Source: an uncultured Caulobacter sp. (GTDB taxonomy: Bacteria > Pseudomonadota > Alphaproteobacteria > Caulobacterales > Caulobacteraceae). From it: 62,962 nt of DNA. The position numbers and the translations under genes were made by a program. Location: the NCBI GenBank assembly GCA_937991555.1, contig CALKHU010000196.1:1-62962 (forward strand). The letters are read 5' to 3'. Within the stretch, counting starts at the first letter, position 1. Each line of letters begins with the position of its first letter. The notes below the pieces were generated by a model that saw only the letters and a program-made list of their open reading frames with translations, did no database searches and had not been told where the DNA came from. Of the stretch, positions 42,943-51,416 are shown piece after piece.

Positions 42943-43944
42943 CTACGCCGCCTCGACCACCGCGCTGTTCGCCTGCGCGGTGATCTCGAACGAGCGCAGG
43001 CGTCTGGCGTGGTCGTGGACCGAGGCGGTGACCATCAGCTCGTCGGCTCCGGTCCAGGCGACGAAGTCGGCCAGGCCTTTGCGCACCGTCTCCGGCCCGC
43101 CGACGATCGAGCAGCGCAGGGCCTGGGCGAGGCGGGCCGAAGCCATGCCGTCCAGCCGGTCGCCGAAGCCCTCCAGCGGCGGCGGCAGGCGTCCGGGCGT
43201 GCCCATGGCCATGTTGACGAACGCCTGTTGCAGCGAGGTGAACAGGAATCTCGCCTCCTCGTCGGTGTCGGCGGCGATGACGTTCACGCCGAGCATCACA
43301 TAGGGCTTGTCGAGATATTCGGACGGCTCGAACTTCGCGCGATAGGCCGCGATCGCCGCTTCCATCTCGGCCGGGGCGAAGTGCGAGGCGAAGGCGTAGG
43401 GCAGGCCGAGTGCTGCAGCCAGATGGGCGCCGAACTGGCTGGAGCCGAGGATCCAGACCGGCACGTTGGTCCCCTCGCCCGGCGTCGCCACCACGCCCTG
43501 GTTCGGCACGGCGGGCTTGAGGAAATGCAGCAGCTCGACGACGTCCTGCGGGAAGCGGTCGACATCGCCGACCATGGTCCGGCGCAGGGCGCGGGCGGTC
43601 AGCTGGTCCGTCCCCGGCGCGCGGCCGAGGCCGAGGTCGATGCGCGGGCCGTAGAGCTCGGCCAGCGTCCCGAACTGCTCGGCGATCTGCAGCGGCGCGT
43701 GGTTGGGCAGCATGATCCCGCCGGCCCCGACGCGGATGGTCGAGGTGCCCTCCGCCACGTGGGCGATCAGCACGCTGGTCGCCGCGCTGGCGATGCCGCG
43801 CATGTTGTGGTGCTCGGCCAGCCAGAACCGCTCGTAGCCCCACCGCTCGGCGTGCTGGGCGAGGTCGCGGCTGTTGTGCAGCGCCTGCTTGACGGTGGAG
43901 CCCTGGACGACAGGGGCGAGGTCGAGAACAGAGAGCCTGGTCAT
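42943..43944 (-). CDS. LLM-class flavin-dependent oxidoreductase
   Basis: A 333-residue luciferase-like monooxygenase of the YhbW type. It begins LSVLDLAPVVQGSTVKQAL and has WLAEHHNMRGIASAATSVLIAHVA (near residues 40-63), ITLPNHAPL-like IMLPNHAPLQIAEQFGTL, and RIDLGLGRAPGTD near 105. Members use reduced FMN. Natural substrates are mostly unknown. GTG or ATG choice is clear: ATG at 43944. It is monocistronic and convergent with the ligase. Confidence 0.92.
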   Translation of the reverse strand: MTRLSVLDLAPVVQGSTVKQALHNSRDLAQHAERWGYERFWLAEHHNMRGIASAATSVLIAHVAEGTSTIRVGAGGIMLPNHAPLQIAEQFGTLAELYGPRIDLGLGRAPGTDQLTARALRRTMVGDVDRFPQDVVELLHFLKPAVPNQGVVATPGEGTNVPVWILGSSQFGAHLAAALGLPYAFASHFAPAEMEAAIAAYRAKFEPSEYLDKPYVMLGVNVIAADTDEEARFLFTSLQQAFVNMAMGTPGRLPPPLEGFGDRLDGMASARLAQALRCSIVGGPETVRKGLADFVAWTGADELMVTASVHDHARRLRSFEITAQANSAVVEAA

Positions 43945-43990
43945 GGTTGCAATATAGGACGGACTTTCGATTCCGCTCCCCTTTCCCCGC

Positions 43991-44449
43991 TCAGGCGCCG
44001 GACGTGGAGAAGGGCAGCGCCTTCAGATCCGGCTCTGCCCATCCCCGCCGCGCCTCGACGGAAAACAGGCGCTCGCGGGTCCAGTAGGCCAGCGGCCAGG
44101 ACTTGTCGCCGTACTCGGCCGCCAACAGGACGTTGAGCACCGCGCGCGGCGGCGTCTCCGGCGGCAGGCCGGCGATCACGGCCCGCACGGCGCCGAGCGA
44201 GGCCAGGGTGATGGTCTCGTGGTAACCGGAGGCATCAGTGTTCGCCACGCCGGTCGCCTCATTGTAGGCGCGGATCAGGCCGGACATGTCGCGCTCGGCG
44301 TCGAGGTCCGGCCGGCGCATGACGATCCAGACCGCCGCCGCGAAATGGGCGGCATGGGTCCAGGCGGACTTGGGAAGCGTCCGCGCGATGACGCCCTCGG
44401 CGATGGCGGCGAGCTCGGCGTCGGCGGTGAACAGGGGATGGGTGGTCAT
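43991..44449 (-). CDS. Conserved protein of unknown function (WTHAAH / GYHET type)
   Basis: A 152-residue cytoplasmic helical protein. Recognisable conserved blocks are SAWTHAAHFAAAVWIVMRR (residues about 22-40), LIRAYNEATGVANTDASGYHET (about 52-73) and WPLAYWTRERLFSVEARRGWAEPDL near the C-terminus. The two His-containing blocks suggest a metal or ligand site. Function is unknown. ATG at 44449 follows GGAG. Upstream on the same strand is a terminator hairpin and a 28-codon ORF, which may form a regulatory leader. Confidence 0.8.
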   Translation of the reverse strand: MTTHPLFTADAELAAIAEGVIARTLPKSAWTHAAHFAAAVWIVMRRPDLDAERDMSGLIRAYNEATGVANTDASGYHETITLASLGAVRAVIAGLPPETPPRAVLNVLLAAEYGDKSWPLAYWTRERLFSVEARRGWAEPDLKALPFSTSGA

Positions 44450-44485
44450 TGGTCGGCTCCTTGGCATGAGCCGGCGCCCCAAACG

Positions 44486-44516
44486 AAGAACCCGCCGGAA
44501 GCGCCGGCGGGTTCTT
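44486..44516 (-). terminator. Terminator or attenuator hairpin
   Basis: CCGGCGGGTTCTT (44504-44516) and AAGAACCCGCCGG (44486-44498) pair perfectly over 13 bp across a 5-base loop. On the minus strand the 3' side reads ...TTCTTCGTTT, a moderate U tract, whereas the plus-strand side has none. It lies between the 28-codon ORF and the gene at 44449. Confidence 0.7.
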
Positions 44517-44535
44517 GGTGTTCGTGGGTTGGGGG

Positions 44536-44622
44536 CTAGCCCCTGATCCTCCACGCACGCGCAACGGCCGCCGGCATGAGCTGGCGTTGTTGCTGGGCAG
44601 CGCGGGTGGCGCGGTGGGTCAT
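44536..44622 (-). CDS. 28-residue leader-like ORF
   Basis: ATG at 44622 to TAG at 44536-44538 encodes MTHRATRAAQQQRQLM, then PAAVARAWRIRG. A four-codon ORF (ATG at 44633, MEPP) with AGGAAGAGG just before it ends in a TGA overlapping this ATG, so translation could be coupled. The stop codon lies inside the palindrome GGGGCTAGCCCC (44532-44543), and a terminator hairpin follows 20 bases later. This layout fits a leader peptide or a short sRNA-encoded peptide. No run of one amino acid points to classical attenuation. Confidence 0.4.
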   Translation of the reverse strand: MTHRATRAAQQQRQLMPAAVARAWRIRG

Positions 44623-44668
44623 GGGGGTTCCATAACCTCTTCCTCTCCCTCTTGGGAGAGGGGGAGGA

Positions 44669-45631
44669 TCAAGGAATCATCAGCACCCGTCCGACCGCCT
44701 GGCGGCTCTCGATGTACGCATGAGCCGCCGCCGCTTCCGAGAGCGGGAACTCGCGGTCGATGACCACCTCGAGCTCGCCTCTCGCCGCGCTGTCGATCAG
44801 GCCCTGGATCATGTCGTGGGCGCGGTCGGTCATGATCTCGGCGCCGAGAAAGACCCCGCTCAGGGACCGGTTGCCGCCCATCAGGGACGAGACGTCCACC
44901 TTCATCGGTTCGCGCCCGGCGTTGCCGACCATCGAGCAGCGGCCGCGATAGCCGAGCGAGGCCAGCGAGCCGGCCAGGGTGGCGCCGCCGACGCTGTCGA
45001 CGACGAGGTTGACGCCCTTCTTGTCGGTGATGCGCATCACCGCCTGGGCGACGTCCTCGGCCTTGTAGTTGATGCCGTGGTCGAGGCCCCACTGCTTGAG
45101 GCGCTCCAGCCGCTCGTCGCTGGAGGCCGTGGCCAGCACCGTCGCGCCGGCCTTCTTGGCCAGCTGGATGGCGGCGAGGCCGACGCCCGAAGCGCCCGCC
45201 TGGACCAGCACCGTCTCGCCCGCCTTCAGCCGGCCGAACTCGAACAGGCAGTCATGGGCGGTGCCGAAGGCGACGGGGATCACGGCGGCGAGGCGCGGGT
45301 CGAAGCCGTCGGGGATCGGCCAGCAGTTGCGGGCCGGGACCGGGCGCAGCTCGGCGTGGCTGCCGAAGCCGTCGACGGTGGCGACCTTCTGGCCGACCTT
45401 GAGGTGGGCGACCTCCGAGCCGACCTCGATGATCTCGCCGGAGGCCTGGTAGCCGACAATGTGCGGCCGGTTGACCAGCGGCCCGCCCCAGCGGTTCAGG
45501 GTGTCGCCGCCCTCGATGCTGATCGCCAGCACGCGGATGATGACACCCTTGGGATGGCAGACGGGATCGGGCACGTCCTCGTAACGGAGGACGTCGGGGG
45601 TTCCGTTCTCGTAGTAGACGGCGGCTTTCAT
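44669..45631 (-). CDS. Zinc-type alcohol dehydrogenase / quinone oxidoreductase family protein
   Basis: A 320-residue MDR enzyme. It begins MKAAVYYENGTPDVLRYEDVP, has the Rossmann motif VLVQAGASGVGLAAIQLAKKAG near residues 143-164 and FPLSEAAAAHAYIESRQAVGRVLM near the end, as in NADPH:quinone oxidoreductases. The catalytic zinc ligands of true alcohol dehydrogenases are not evident, so quinone or enone reduction is more likely. A G-rich repeat separates it from the amidase upstream of its start. Confidence 0.9.
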   Translation of the reverse strand: MKAAVYYENGTPDVLRYEDVPDPVCHPKGVIIRVLAISIEGGDTLNRWGGPLVNRPHIVGYQASGEIIEVGSEVAHLKVGQKVATVDGFGSHAELRPVPARNCWPIPDGFDPRLAAVIPVAFGTAHDCLFEFGRLKAGETVLVQAGASGVGLAAIQLAKKAGATVLATASSDERLERLKQWGLDHGINYKAEDVAQAVMRITDKKGVNLVVDSVGGATLAGSLASLGYRGRCSMVGNAGREPMKVDVSSLMGGNRSLSGVFLGAEIMTDRAHDMIQGLIDSAARGELEVVIDREFPLSEAAAAHAYIESRQAVGRVLMIP

Positions 45632-45647
45632 GGGGTGTCTCCGGTCG

Positions 45648-45811
45648 CTTCCCTTCCCCCTGGAGGGGGGAAGGGTGAGGGATGGGGGTGGGAACGAGGA
45701 CGGTTGGCTGGGCGGTGGCCAGCGACGGATCAGGGCGGCCAGTCCGCGCCAGGCCGGACCCACTCCACCCCCATCCCCGGCCCTTCCCCCCTTCAGGGGG
45801 AAGGGAGAGGG
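45648..45811. repeat. Family-C inverted repeat, about 164 bp
   Basis: The ends are inverted copies: left CCCTTCCCCCTGGAGGGGGG then AAGGG..GGGATGGGGGTGG, right the complement CCACCCCCATCCC..CCCTT then CCCCCCTTCAGGGGGG. Each arm contains its own hairpin. The roughly 80-base centre has no gene. It resembles a small non-autonomous element or a bimeric palindrome. Confidence 0.65.
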
Positions 45812-45812
45812 A

Positions 45813-47246
45813 TCAGTTCCACAGCATCGGCTTGCGGCCCGCCCAGGGGATTTCCTTCTCCAGCTGGCCGGCGAGGCGGTAGAGGGTCGCCTCATCGCCG
45901 AAGCGGCCGGTGAACATCATGCCGAGCGGCAGGTTGTCCTGGCTCTGCCAGAGGGGCAGCGACAGGCTCGGCTGGCCGGTGAAGTTGAACGGCGGGGTGG
46001 TGCCGTAGGTGCTGGCCTGGCGCTTGTCGAACTCGCGCAGGTCGTCGCGCATCGCGACGGGGTCGAGCCAGTCGATGCGGGGCGACGGGTGGCTCATGGT
46101 CGGCGTCAGATAGACGTCAAAGTGCTGGAAGCGCTCGAGGATCTGGATGTTGCTGAGGCGGAGCTGCTGCCAGCCCCACAGGGCCTGCTGGCCGGTGATG
46201 CGGCGGCCGGCGTCCCAGGCGCGCTGGGCCAGCGGGCCGAGCTCGCCCGGCTCCGGCTCGCGCCCGTACTTCTCGGCACGGCGCTGCATGGTGGCGGCGA
46301 AGTTGCTGGCCGAGACCAGCCCCTGGGCGCGGTACATCAGGCGGTAGTCGATGCCGAGGCCCATTTCGAAGACCTCGTGGCCGAGGTGCTTGAGCGTCTC
46401 GACGGTCTTGTGGACCGCGGCGATCATCTCCTCGCCCATCGGCCGGCCGCTGGGCGTCTCCACTGACCAGGCGATACGGAGCTTTCCGGGGCTGCGCGAG
46501 ACCTCTTCGAGGAACGGGCGCTCCTTCTTCGGATGCTGGAAGGGGTCGCCGGGCTGCGGGCCGTCGGTGGCGTCCAGCATGGCGGCGCTGTCGCGCACCG
46601 TGCGGCTGACCACGTGGTGGACGGAGAAGCCCATGGCCCCATCCGTCACCTCGCAGATCGGGGTGCGGTCGCGGGTGACCTTCATGCCGACCAGGCCGCA
46701 GTTCGCGGCCGGGATGCGGATCGAGCCGAGGCCGTCGCTGGCGTGGGCCAGCGGCACCATGCCCGCCGCCGTGGCGCTGGCCGCGCCGCCGGAGGAACCG
46801 CCGGAGATGTGCTCCGGGTTCCAGGGATTGGCGCAGGGGCCCAGCCGCTCGGACTGTGTTACGCCGGGGATGCCGTATTCCGGCGTGTTGGTCTTGCCGA
46901 GCAGCACGACGCCGCTCTGGCGGTACCGCCCGACCAGGACGCTGTCCTCGCTGTCGGCGGCGACATCGGCGTAGTTGGAGCCGCTGCTGCGCGGCCAGCC
47001 CGCGACCTTGGCGCCGAGGTCCTTGATCAGGAACGGCACGCCCTTGAACGGTCCGTCCGGCAGCGCGCCGGCGGCGGTCTTCCGGGCTTCGTCGTAGGCC
47101 TTGTAGACGACGGCGTTGAGCTGTCCGTTGTGCCGCTCGATCCGCTCGATGGCGGCCTCGACCAGTTCGGCGGGCGAGACGTCGCCCTTCCTGACCAGCG
47201 CGGCCAGACCAAGGCCGTCGTGATCCGCGTACTCCGCGAACGCCAT
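45813..47246 (-). CDS. Amidase (amidase-signature family)
   Basis: A 477-residue amidase hydrolysing an unknown amide. The catalytic Ser-cisSer-Lys elements are visible: Lys in PFLIKDLGAKVAG (near residue 75), and the signature GGSSGGAASATAAGMVPLAHASDGLGSIRIPA (near 150-181), where Gly-Ser-Ser-Gly and the later Ser-Ile-Arg provide the nucleophile region. No signal peptide. It could serve degradation of an amide substrate made available by the neighbouring aminotransferase, which ends 18 bases before its start; that is inference. Confidence 0.9.
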   Translation of the reverse strand: MAFAEYADHDGLGLAALVRKGDVSPAELVEAAIERIERHNGQLNAVVYKAYDEARKTAAGALPDGPFKGVPFLIKDLGAKVAGWPRSSGSNYADVAADSEDSVLVGRYRQSGVVLLGKTNTPEYGIPGVTQSERLGPCANPWNPEHISGGSSGGAASATAAGMVPLAHASDGLGSIRIPAANCGLVGMKVTRDRTPICEVTDGAMGFSVHHVVSRTVRDSAAMLDATDGPQPGDPFQHPKKERPFLEEVSRSPGKLRIAWSVETPSGRPMGEEMIAAVHKTVETLKHLGHEVFEMGLGIDYRLMYRAQGLVSASNFAATMQRRAEKYGREPEPGELGPLAQRAWDAGRRITGQQALWGWQQLRLSNIQILERFQHFDVYLTPTMSHPSPRIDWLDPVAMRDDLREFDKRQASTYGTTPPFNFTGQPSLSLPLWQSQDNLPLGMMFTGRFGDEATLYRLAGQLEKEIPWAGRKPMLWN

Positions 47247-47264
47247 CCCATCCTCCCATGTCGA

Positions 47265-48536
47265 TTATCGCGCGGCGAGGAAGGCGAGCTTCTCCACCGG
47301 CGGCAGGTCGTGCGCCCGCCTTTTCAGAGTTTGAAACGACTGTTCGGCCGCGTCGAGGGCGAAGTCGATGTCGGCGTCGCCCATCGCCGCACACAGGAAC
47401 ATGTTGTGCCAGGGGTGCACGTAGACGCCGCGCTCCAGCATGGCGCTGGACCAGCAGAAGCCCTTGCGAAGGTCCGGATCGTCGTCGAACAGGAACAGCG
47501 GCATGGTCGCCGGACCGGTCTGGCGGAAGCCGAAGCCAGCGGCGGCGGCGCGTTCGGCCAGTCCCGCGCGCAGCCGCTCGCCGAGGGTCTGGATGCGCTC
47601 GAGATAGTCCGTCTCGCGGACCAGGCGCAGGGTCTCCAGCGCCGCCGCCATGGCCGCGCCGGCGTACCAGAAAGACCCCGTGACATAGATCGACGCCGCG
47701 CCCGCCCGCGCCCGTTCGTTGCCGAGCAGGGCCGAGATCGGGTGGCCGTTGGCGATGCACTTGCCCCAGGTCGACAGGTCCGGCTGTACGCCGATCGCCG
47801 ACCAGCTGCAGTCGCGGGTCACGCGCAGGCCGGCGCGGACATCGTCCACGACCAGGAAGGCGCCATGCTGGTCGGCCAGTTCGCGGGCGCGGCGGGCATA
47901 GGCGGGGTCGGGCGCGGCCTGGTCGACGAAGGCGTCGTGGCGGAACGGGGCGGCGAAGATGGCGGCGAGGTCGTCGCCGGCCTTGGCGACAGCGGCCTCG
48001 AGGCTGGCGATGTCGTTGTAGGCGCAGAACACCTGGTTGGCCTTGTCCTCGGCGGTCGTCCCGGCCGGGCGCGGCGTGCACCAGGGCGCGGCCCCGTGGT
48101 AGGCGCCCTTCGCCAGCACGATGGTCTTGCGGCCGGTCCCGGCGCGCGCCGCCATCATCGCCATCGTGGTGGCGTCCGTGCCGTTCTTGCAGAACATCGC
48201 CCAGTCGGCGTGGCTGACCAGGCCGACCATGGCCTCGGCCAGTTCGACCATCAGGACCGAGGGACCGGTCAGGGCGTCGCCCTGGCCCAGACGCCGGACG
48301 TAGGCGGCGTCGATCTCCGGATGGGCGTAGCCGAACAGGCTCGGCCCGTAGGCGCACATGAAGTCGAGGTAGCGCCGGCCGTCGACGTCGGTGAGCCAGG
48401 CCCCGTCGCCGCTCGCGAAGAACTGCGGGTAGTCGTCCGGCAGAAGGGCCGTCGACTGGTGGCCGTACATCCCGCCCGGGATCACCGCCTCGGCCCGGCG
48501 GCGAAGGTCGCGATCGACGCTGTTGGAACCCGTCAT
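47265..48536 (-). CDS. Class III aminotransferase (glutamate-1-semialdehyde aminomutase-like)
   Basis: A 423-residue PLP enzyme. The substrate loop and PLP-phosphate region are FCKNGTDATTMAMMAARAGTGR (near residues 115-136), with PLP Asp in FLVVDDVRAGLR near 232 and the Schiff-base lysine in LSTWGKCIANGHP near 262. It resembles glutamate-1-semialdehyde 2,1-aminomutase homologs, but tetrapyrrole HemL is usually located elsewhere, so a catabolic transaminase is more likely. It probably forms an operon with the amidase. Confidence 0.88.
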   Translation of the reverse strand: MTGSNSVDRDLRRRAEAVIPGGMYGHQSTALLPDDYPQFFASGDGAWLTDVDGRRYLDFMCAYGPSLFGYAHPEIDAAYVRRLGQGDALTGPSVLMVELAEAMVGLVSHADWAMFCKNGTDATTMAMMAARAGTGRKTIVLAKGAYHGAAPWCTPRPAGTTAEDKANQVFCAYNDIASLEAAVAKAGDDLAAIFAAPFRHDAFVDQAAPDPAYARRARELADQHGAFLVVDDVRAGLRVTRDCSWSAIGVQPDLSTWGKCIANGHPISALLGNERARAGAASIYVTGSFWYAGAAMAAALETLRLVRETDYLERIQTLGERLRAGLAERAAAAGFGFRQTGPATMPLFLFDDDPDLRKGFCWSSAMLERGVYVHPWHNMFLCAAMGDADIDFALDAAEQSFQTLKRRAHDLPPVEKLAFLAAR

Positions 48537-48602
48537 CCGATCCTCCGCCGCGGCTGCTTCATGGACGATAACAGCGCGCGGCGGGCGGACAACGGGACCG
48601 CG

Positions 48603-49082
48603 TCAGATCTTGTCCCAGATCTCGCCGGAGAACTCGACGAACAGCTTGATGTTGAGGATCACATTCTCGCGGTGCACCCCGTAGTCGAACACGAGGTAGC
48701 GCGAGACCATCAGGGCCTTGTCATCGTTCGAGATCGCCAGCCAGTACTCGGGGGCGAGCCGCTTCACCGCGGCGTCGACCTCGGCGTCCGAGCCCATGGT
48801 GAAGCTGGCCTGCAGGTAGGCGCCGCGGCAGCGGGCCTTTCCGGCCGCTCCTTCGCAGGCGTTGCCGGTGATGCTGAACTTCATGCCGTCCGGCGTTTCC
48901 GCCAGCAGGTACGGCGTGGCGCCGTTGTCCTCGGAGGTCACCTTCGAGCCCGACGCGACCACCATCGACTTCATCTCGGCCAGCGACCAGTCCGACAGAT
49001 AGGCGGCCTGCGCCTGGGCGGCGCCCGCCAGCCCGACCGTGGCTGCGGCGATCGCGCCGGCGATGATGGTCCTGAACATCAT
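48603..49082 (-). CDS. Exported YbjN-domain protein
   Basis: A 159-residue protein with a signal peptide (MMFRTIIAGAIAAATVGLAGAAQAQA) followed by a YbjN-like alpha/beta domain (SLAEMKSMVVASGSKVTSEDNGATPYLLAETPDGM, and KALMVSRYLVFDYGVHRENV). Cys residues in ACEGAAGKARCRGAYLQ could form a disulfide. Periplasmic location is likely. Function is unknown. GGGGGA precedes the ATG at 49082. Confidence 0.8.
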   Translation of the reverse strand: MMFRTIIAGAIAAATVGLAGAAQAQAAYLSDWSLAEMKSMVVASGSKVTSEDNGATPYLLAETPDGMKFSITGNACEGAAGKARCRGAYLQASFTMGSDAEVDAAVKRLAPEYWLAISNDDKALMVSRYLVFDYGVHRENVILNIKLFVEFSGEIWDKI

Positions 49083-49105
49083 GAAATCCCCCGGATAAGA
49101 GCCGA

Positions 49106-49378
49106 CTAGGTCAGAAGGTCGGCATGCTCAGGATGGCGCCGAAGCCATGCGGCCGCATAGCCGCAAATGGGGGTGATCTTCAGCCCCCGGGCCCGCGCAT
49201 CGCCGGCGACGCCCTGCATCAGGCGGCCGGCCTTCCCCGCGCCGCGCAGCGCCGGCGGCGAGAAGACGTAATCGACGTACATGCGGCCGCCCTCGACGCG
49301 GTAGTCGGCGTAGGCTGTCTCGCCGCTCTCAATGAGCTCGTACCGCCCTTCGGCGGCGTTGTCGGTCACCTGGGTCAT
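49106..49378 (-). CDS. GNAT-fold N-acetyltransferase, YjdJ-like
   Basis: A 90-residue minimal GNAT protein. It has DYRVEGGRMYVDYVFSPPALRGAGKAGRLMQGVAGDARARGLKITPICGYAAAWLRRHPEH, the core acetyl-CoA-binding fold of the YjdJ/COG2388 group. Target is unknown. It is 23 bases upstream of the YbjN-domain gene on the same strand and may be co-transcribed. Confidence 0.85.
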   Translation of the reverse strand: MTQVTDNAAEGRYELIESGETAYADYRVEGGRMYVDYVFSPPALRGAGKAGRLMQGVAGDARARGLKITPICGYAAAWLRRHPEHADLLT

Positions 49379-49458
49379 GGCGCCACTATAAGCGTCTCGC
49401 GCGCCGGTGCGATCCCGGATAACGTCCCGCCAGACGCAACCGTACGGAGTTCCGCCCC

Positions 49459-50019
49459 ATGCGCTTCCTCGCCGGCGCCTGCCTTGCCGTGCTCGCCCTC
49501 GCCGCCTGCGACCGGTCGACCGACAAGGGGAATGCGCCGCCGGCGGACGGGACGGCCCCGGCCGGGGTGGCGCGCGAGACGCCGCTGCCGGGCGTCGAGG
49601 CCGCCCCGACGGTGAAGGGCGGACTGTGGGAGATCACCAGCAGGACCCCTGGCCTGGAAGGCAAGGTGCGGACCTGCTTCGATCCAGGCCTCCAGGGCGA
49701 GAGCGCGATCGTCGCCCAGGGCATGGATCGCCGCAACTGCACCCGCAGCGACTGGAAGAAGACGCCCGACGGCTACAGCTTCGAGGTCGCCTGCGAACGC
49801 GGCGACCGGATGTTCGTCAGTTCCGGCGTGCTCAGCGGGGACCTGACCAGCCGCTATGCGATCAAGGCCGATGCGGTGATGACCGCCGCCGGGCAGACCC
49901 TGGGCGCCAAGCAGGACATCACCGCCCTGCACGTCGGCGAGTGCCCGGCCGGGATGCGGCCGGGCGAGGCGCTGGTGTTCCAGGACGGCCAGTGGCGGCG
50001 GCCGCCGACGGCGGGCTAG
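49459..50019 (+). CDS. DUF3617-type lipoprotein
   Basis: A 186-residue lipoprotein: lipobox LAAC (Cys17) after a hydrophobic signal, a Pro/Ala-rich linker, and a DUF3617-like domain starting VKGGLWEITSRTPG, with paired cysteines in RTCFDP, NCTRS and ACERG, and a closing IKADAVMTAAGQTLGAKQDITALHVGEC. Function is unknown. It is convergent with the thiolase. ATG at 49459. Confidence 0.82.
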   Translation: MRFLAGACLAVLALAACDRSTDKGNAPPADGTAPAGVARETPLPGVEAAPTVKGGLWEITSRTPGLEGKVRTCFDPGLQGESAIVAQGMDRRNCTRSDWKKTPDGYSFEVACERGDRMFVSSGVLSGDLTSRYAIKADAVMTAAGQTLGAKQDITALHVGECPAGMRPGEALVFQDGQWRRPPTAG

Positions 50020-50025
50020 CCGCCT

Positions 50026-51210
50026 CTAGACCATCTCAACGGCCATGGCCGTGGCTTCGCCGCCGCCGATGCAGAGGCTGGCGAGGCCCTTCTTGCCGCC
50101 GCGCGCCTTCAGCGCCGCCAGCAGGGTGGCGATGACACGGGCGCCCGAGGCGCCGATGGGGTGACCCAGCGCCGTCGCGCCGCCATTGACGTTGAGCTTG
50201 TCGCGCGGGATGCCCAGTTCGCGCTGGGCGATCATCGCGACCACGGCGAAGGCCTCGTTGACCTCGAACAGGTCGACGTCCTCGACGCTCCAGCCCGCCT
50301 TCTTCAGCGCCTTCCTCATGGCCGGGACCGGGGCGGTGGTGAACAGGCCCGGCTCGTGCGCGTGGGCGGCGTGAGCGACCACCCTGGCCACGACCGGAAG
50401 GCCGAGGTCCTTCGCCACGCTCTCGCGGGTCATGACCAGGGCGGCGGCCCCGTCGCTGATCGAGGACGCGTTGGCGGCGGTGATGGCGCCGTCCTTCGCG
50501 AAGGCGGGCTTCAGGGTCGGAATCTTCGCGGGGTCGGCCTTGCCGGGCTGCTCGTCGATGGAGACGACTTCCTCGCCCTTGCGGGTCTTCACCGTCACCG
50601 GGACGATCTCGTCGGCGAACGCGCCGGTCTCGGTCGCCTTCACGGCGCGGGCCAGGCTCTCGATGGCGTAGGCGTCCATCTCCTCGCGGGTGAACTGGTA
50701 CTGGCGGGCGGCCTCTTCCGCGAAGGACCCCATCAGGCGGCCCGGCTCGTAAGCGTCCTCGAGGCCGTCCAGGTACATGCTGTCGCTGATGGTGTCGTGA
50801 CCGATCCGGGCCCCGGAGCGGTGCTTGCCCATCAGGTAGGGGGCGTTGGTCATGCTCTCCATGCCGCCGGCGACGACGACGTCGACGCTGCCCGCCGCGA
50901 GGGCGTCATGGGCCATGATCGCGGCCTGCATGCCGCTGCCGCACATCTTGTTGACGGTGGTCGCCTCGACCGACAGCGGCAGGCCGGCGCCGAGGGCCGC
51001 CTGGCGGGCGGGCGCCTGGCCCAGGCCTGCGGGCAGCACGCAGCCCATCACGATCTGCTCGACCCGGTCGCCGGGCACGCCGGCCCGCTCGATGGCGGCG
51101 CGGACCGCGGCGGCGCCCAGTTCGGTCGCCTTGACGCCCGACAGCGCGCCCTGGAAGCCGCCCATCGGCGTGCGGGCGTAGGCGGCGATGACGACGGGAT
51201 CGGCGGACAT
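50026..51210 (-). CDS. Acetyl-CoA acetyltransferase (thiolase)
   Basis: A 394-residue thiolase for thiolytic cleavage or Claisen condensation. The nucleophile Cys is in VNKMCGSGMQAA near residue 90. The second-site motifs are NEAFAVV and NVNGGATALGHPIGASGAR near 345-365, and the catalytic CIGGGEA is at the end. ATG at 51210 follows a G-rich stretch. It is divergent from an HxlR regulator, with a 23-bp palindrome between them, so control by that regulator is likely. Confidence 0.95.
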   Translation of the reverse strand: MSADPVVIAAYARTPMGGFQGALSGVKATELGAAAVRAAIERAGVPGDRVEQIVMGCVLPAGLGQAPARQAALGAGLPLSVEATTVNKMCGSGMQAAIMAHDALAAGSVDVVVAGGMESMTNAPYLMGKHRSGARIGHDTISDSMYLDGLEDAYEPGRLMGSFAEEAARQYQFTREEMDAYAIESLARAVKATETGAFADEIVPVTVKTRKGEEVVSIDEQPGKADPAKIPTLKPAFAKDGAITAANASSISDGAAALVMTRESVAKDLGLPVVARVVAHAAHAHEPGLFTTAPVPAMRKALKKAGWSVEDVDLFEVNEAFAVVAMIAQRELGIPRDKLNVNGGATALGHPIGASGARVIATLLAALKARGGKKGLASLCIGGGEATAMAVEMV

Positions 51211-51331
51211 GGGGGGACTCCTGTGTTCAGCGGACGGTTGTGTGCGCGCTCGCAGCCCGTCGGGCAAGCGGGACCTGAAAGAGCGGGCGGAGATCCGACC
51301 GGACCTCCGCCCCAGTTCGCACAACAGACAG

Positions 51332-51354
51332 GTAAGTTGCGATTCACAACTTAC
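51332..51354. promoter_or_regulatory. Palindromic operator between thiolase and hxlR-type gene
   Basis: GTAAGTTG (51332-51339) and CAACTTAC (51347-51354) form an exact 8-bp inverted repeat with a 7-base spacer, in an AT-richer divergent intergenic region. Size and placement fit an HxlR-family operator controlling both genes. Confidence 0.72.
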
Positions 51355-51416
51355 TTCGGTTCATCCACAAAGGCAACCCTCTTGCTTTCCCCTAACGGAA
51401 ACCTCATTCTGCGCCC

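Noticed and set aside
46533..49109. 858-codon open frame on the plus strand across amidase and aminotransferase genes
   Set aside because: Both minus-strand genes have intact catalytic motifs; the plus frame has none.
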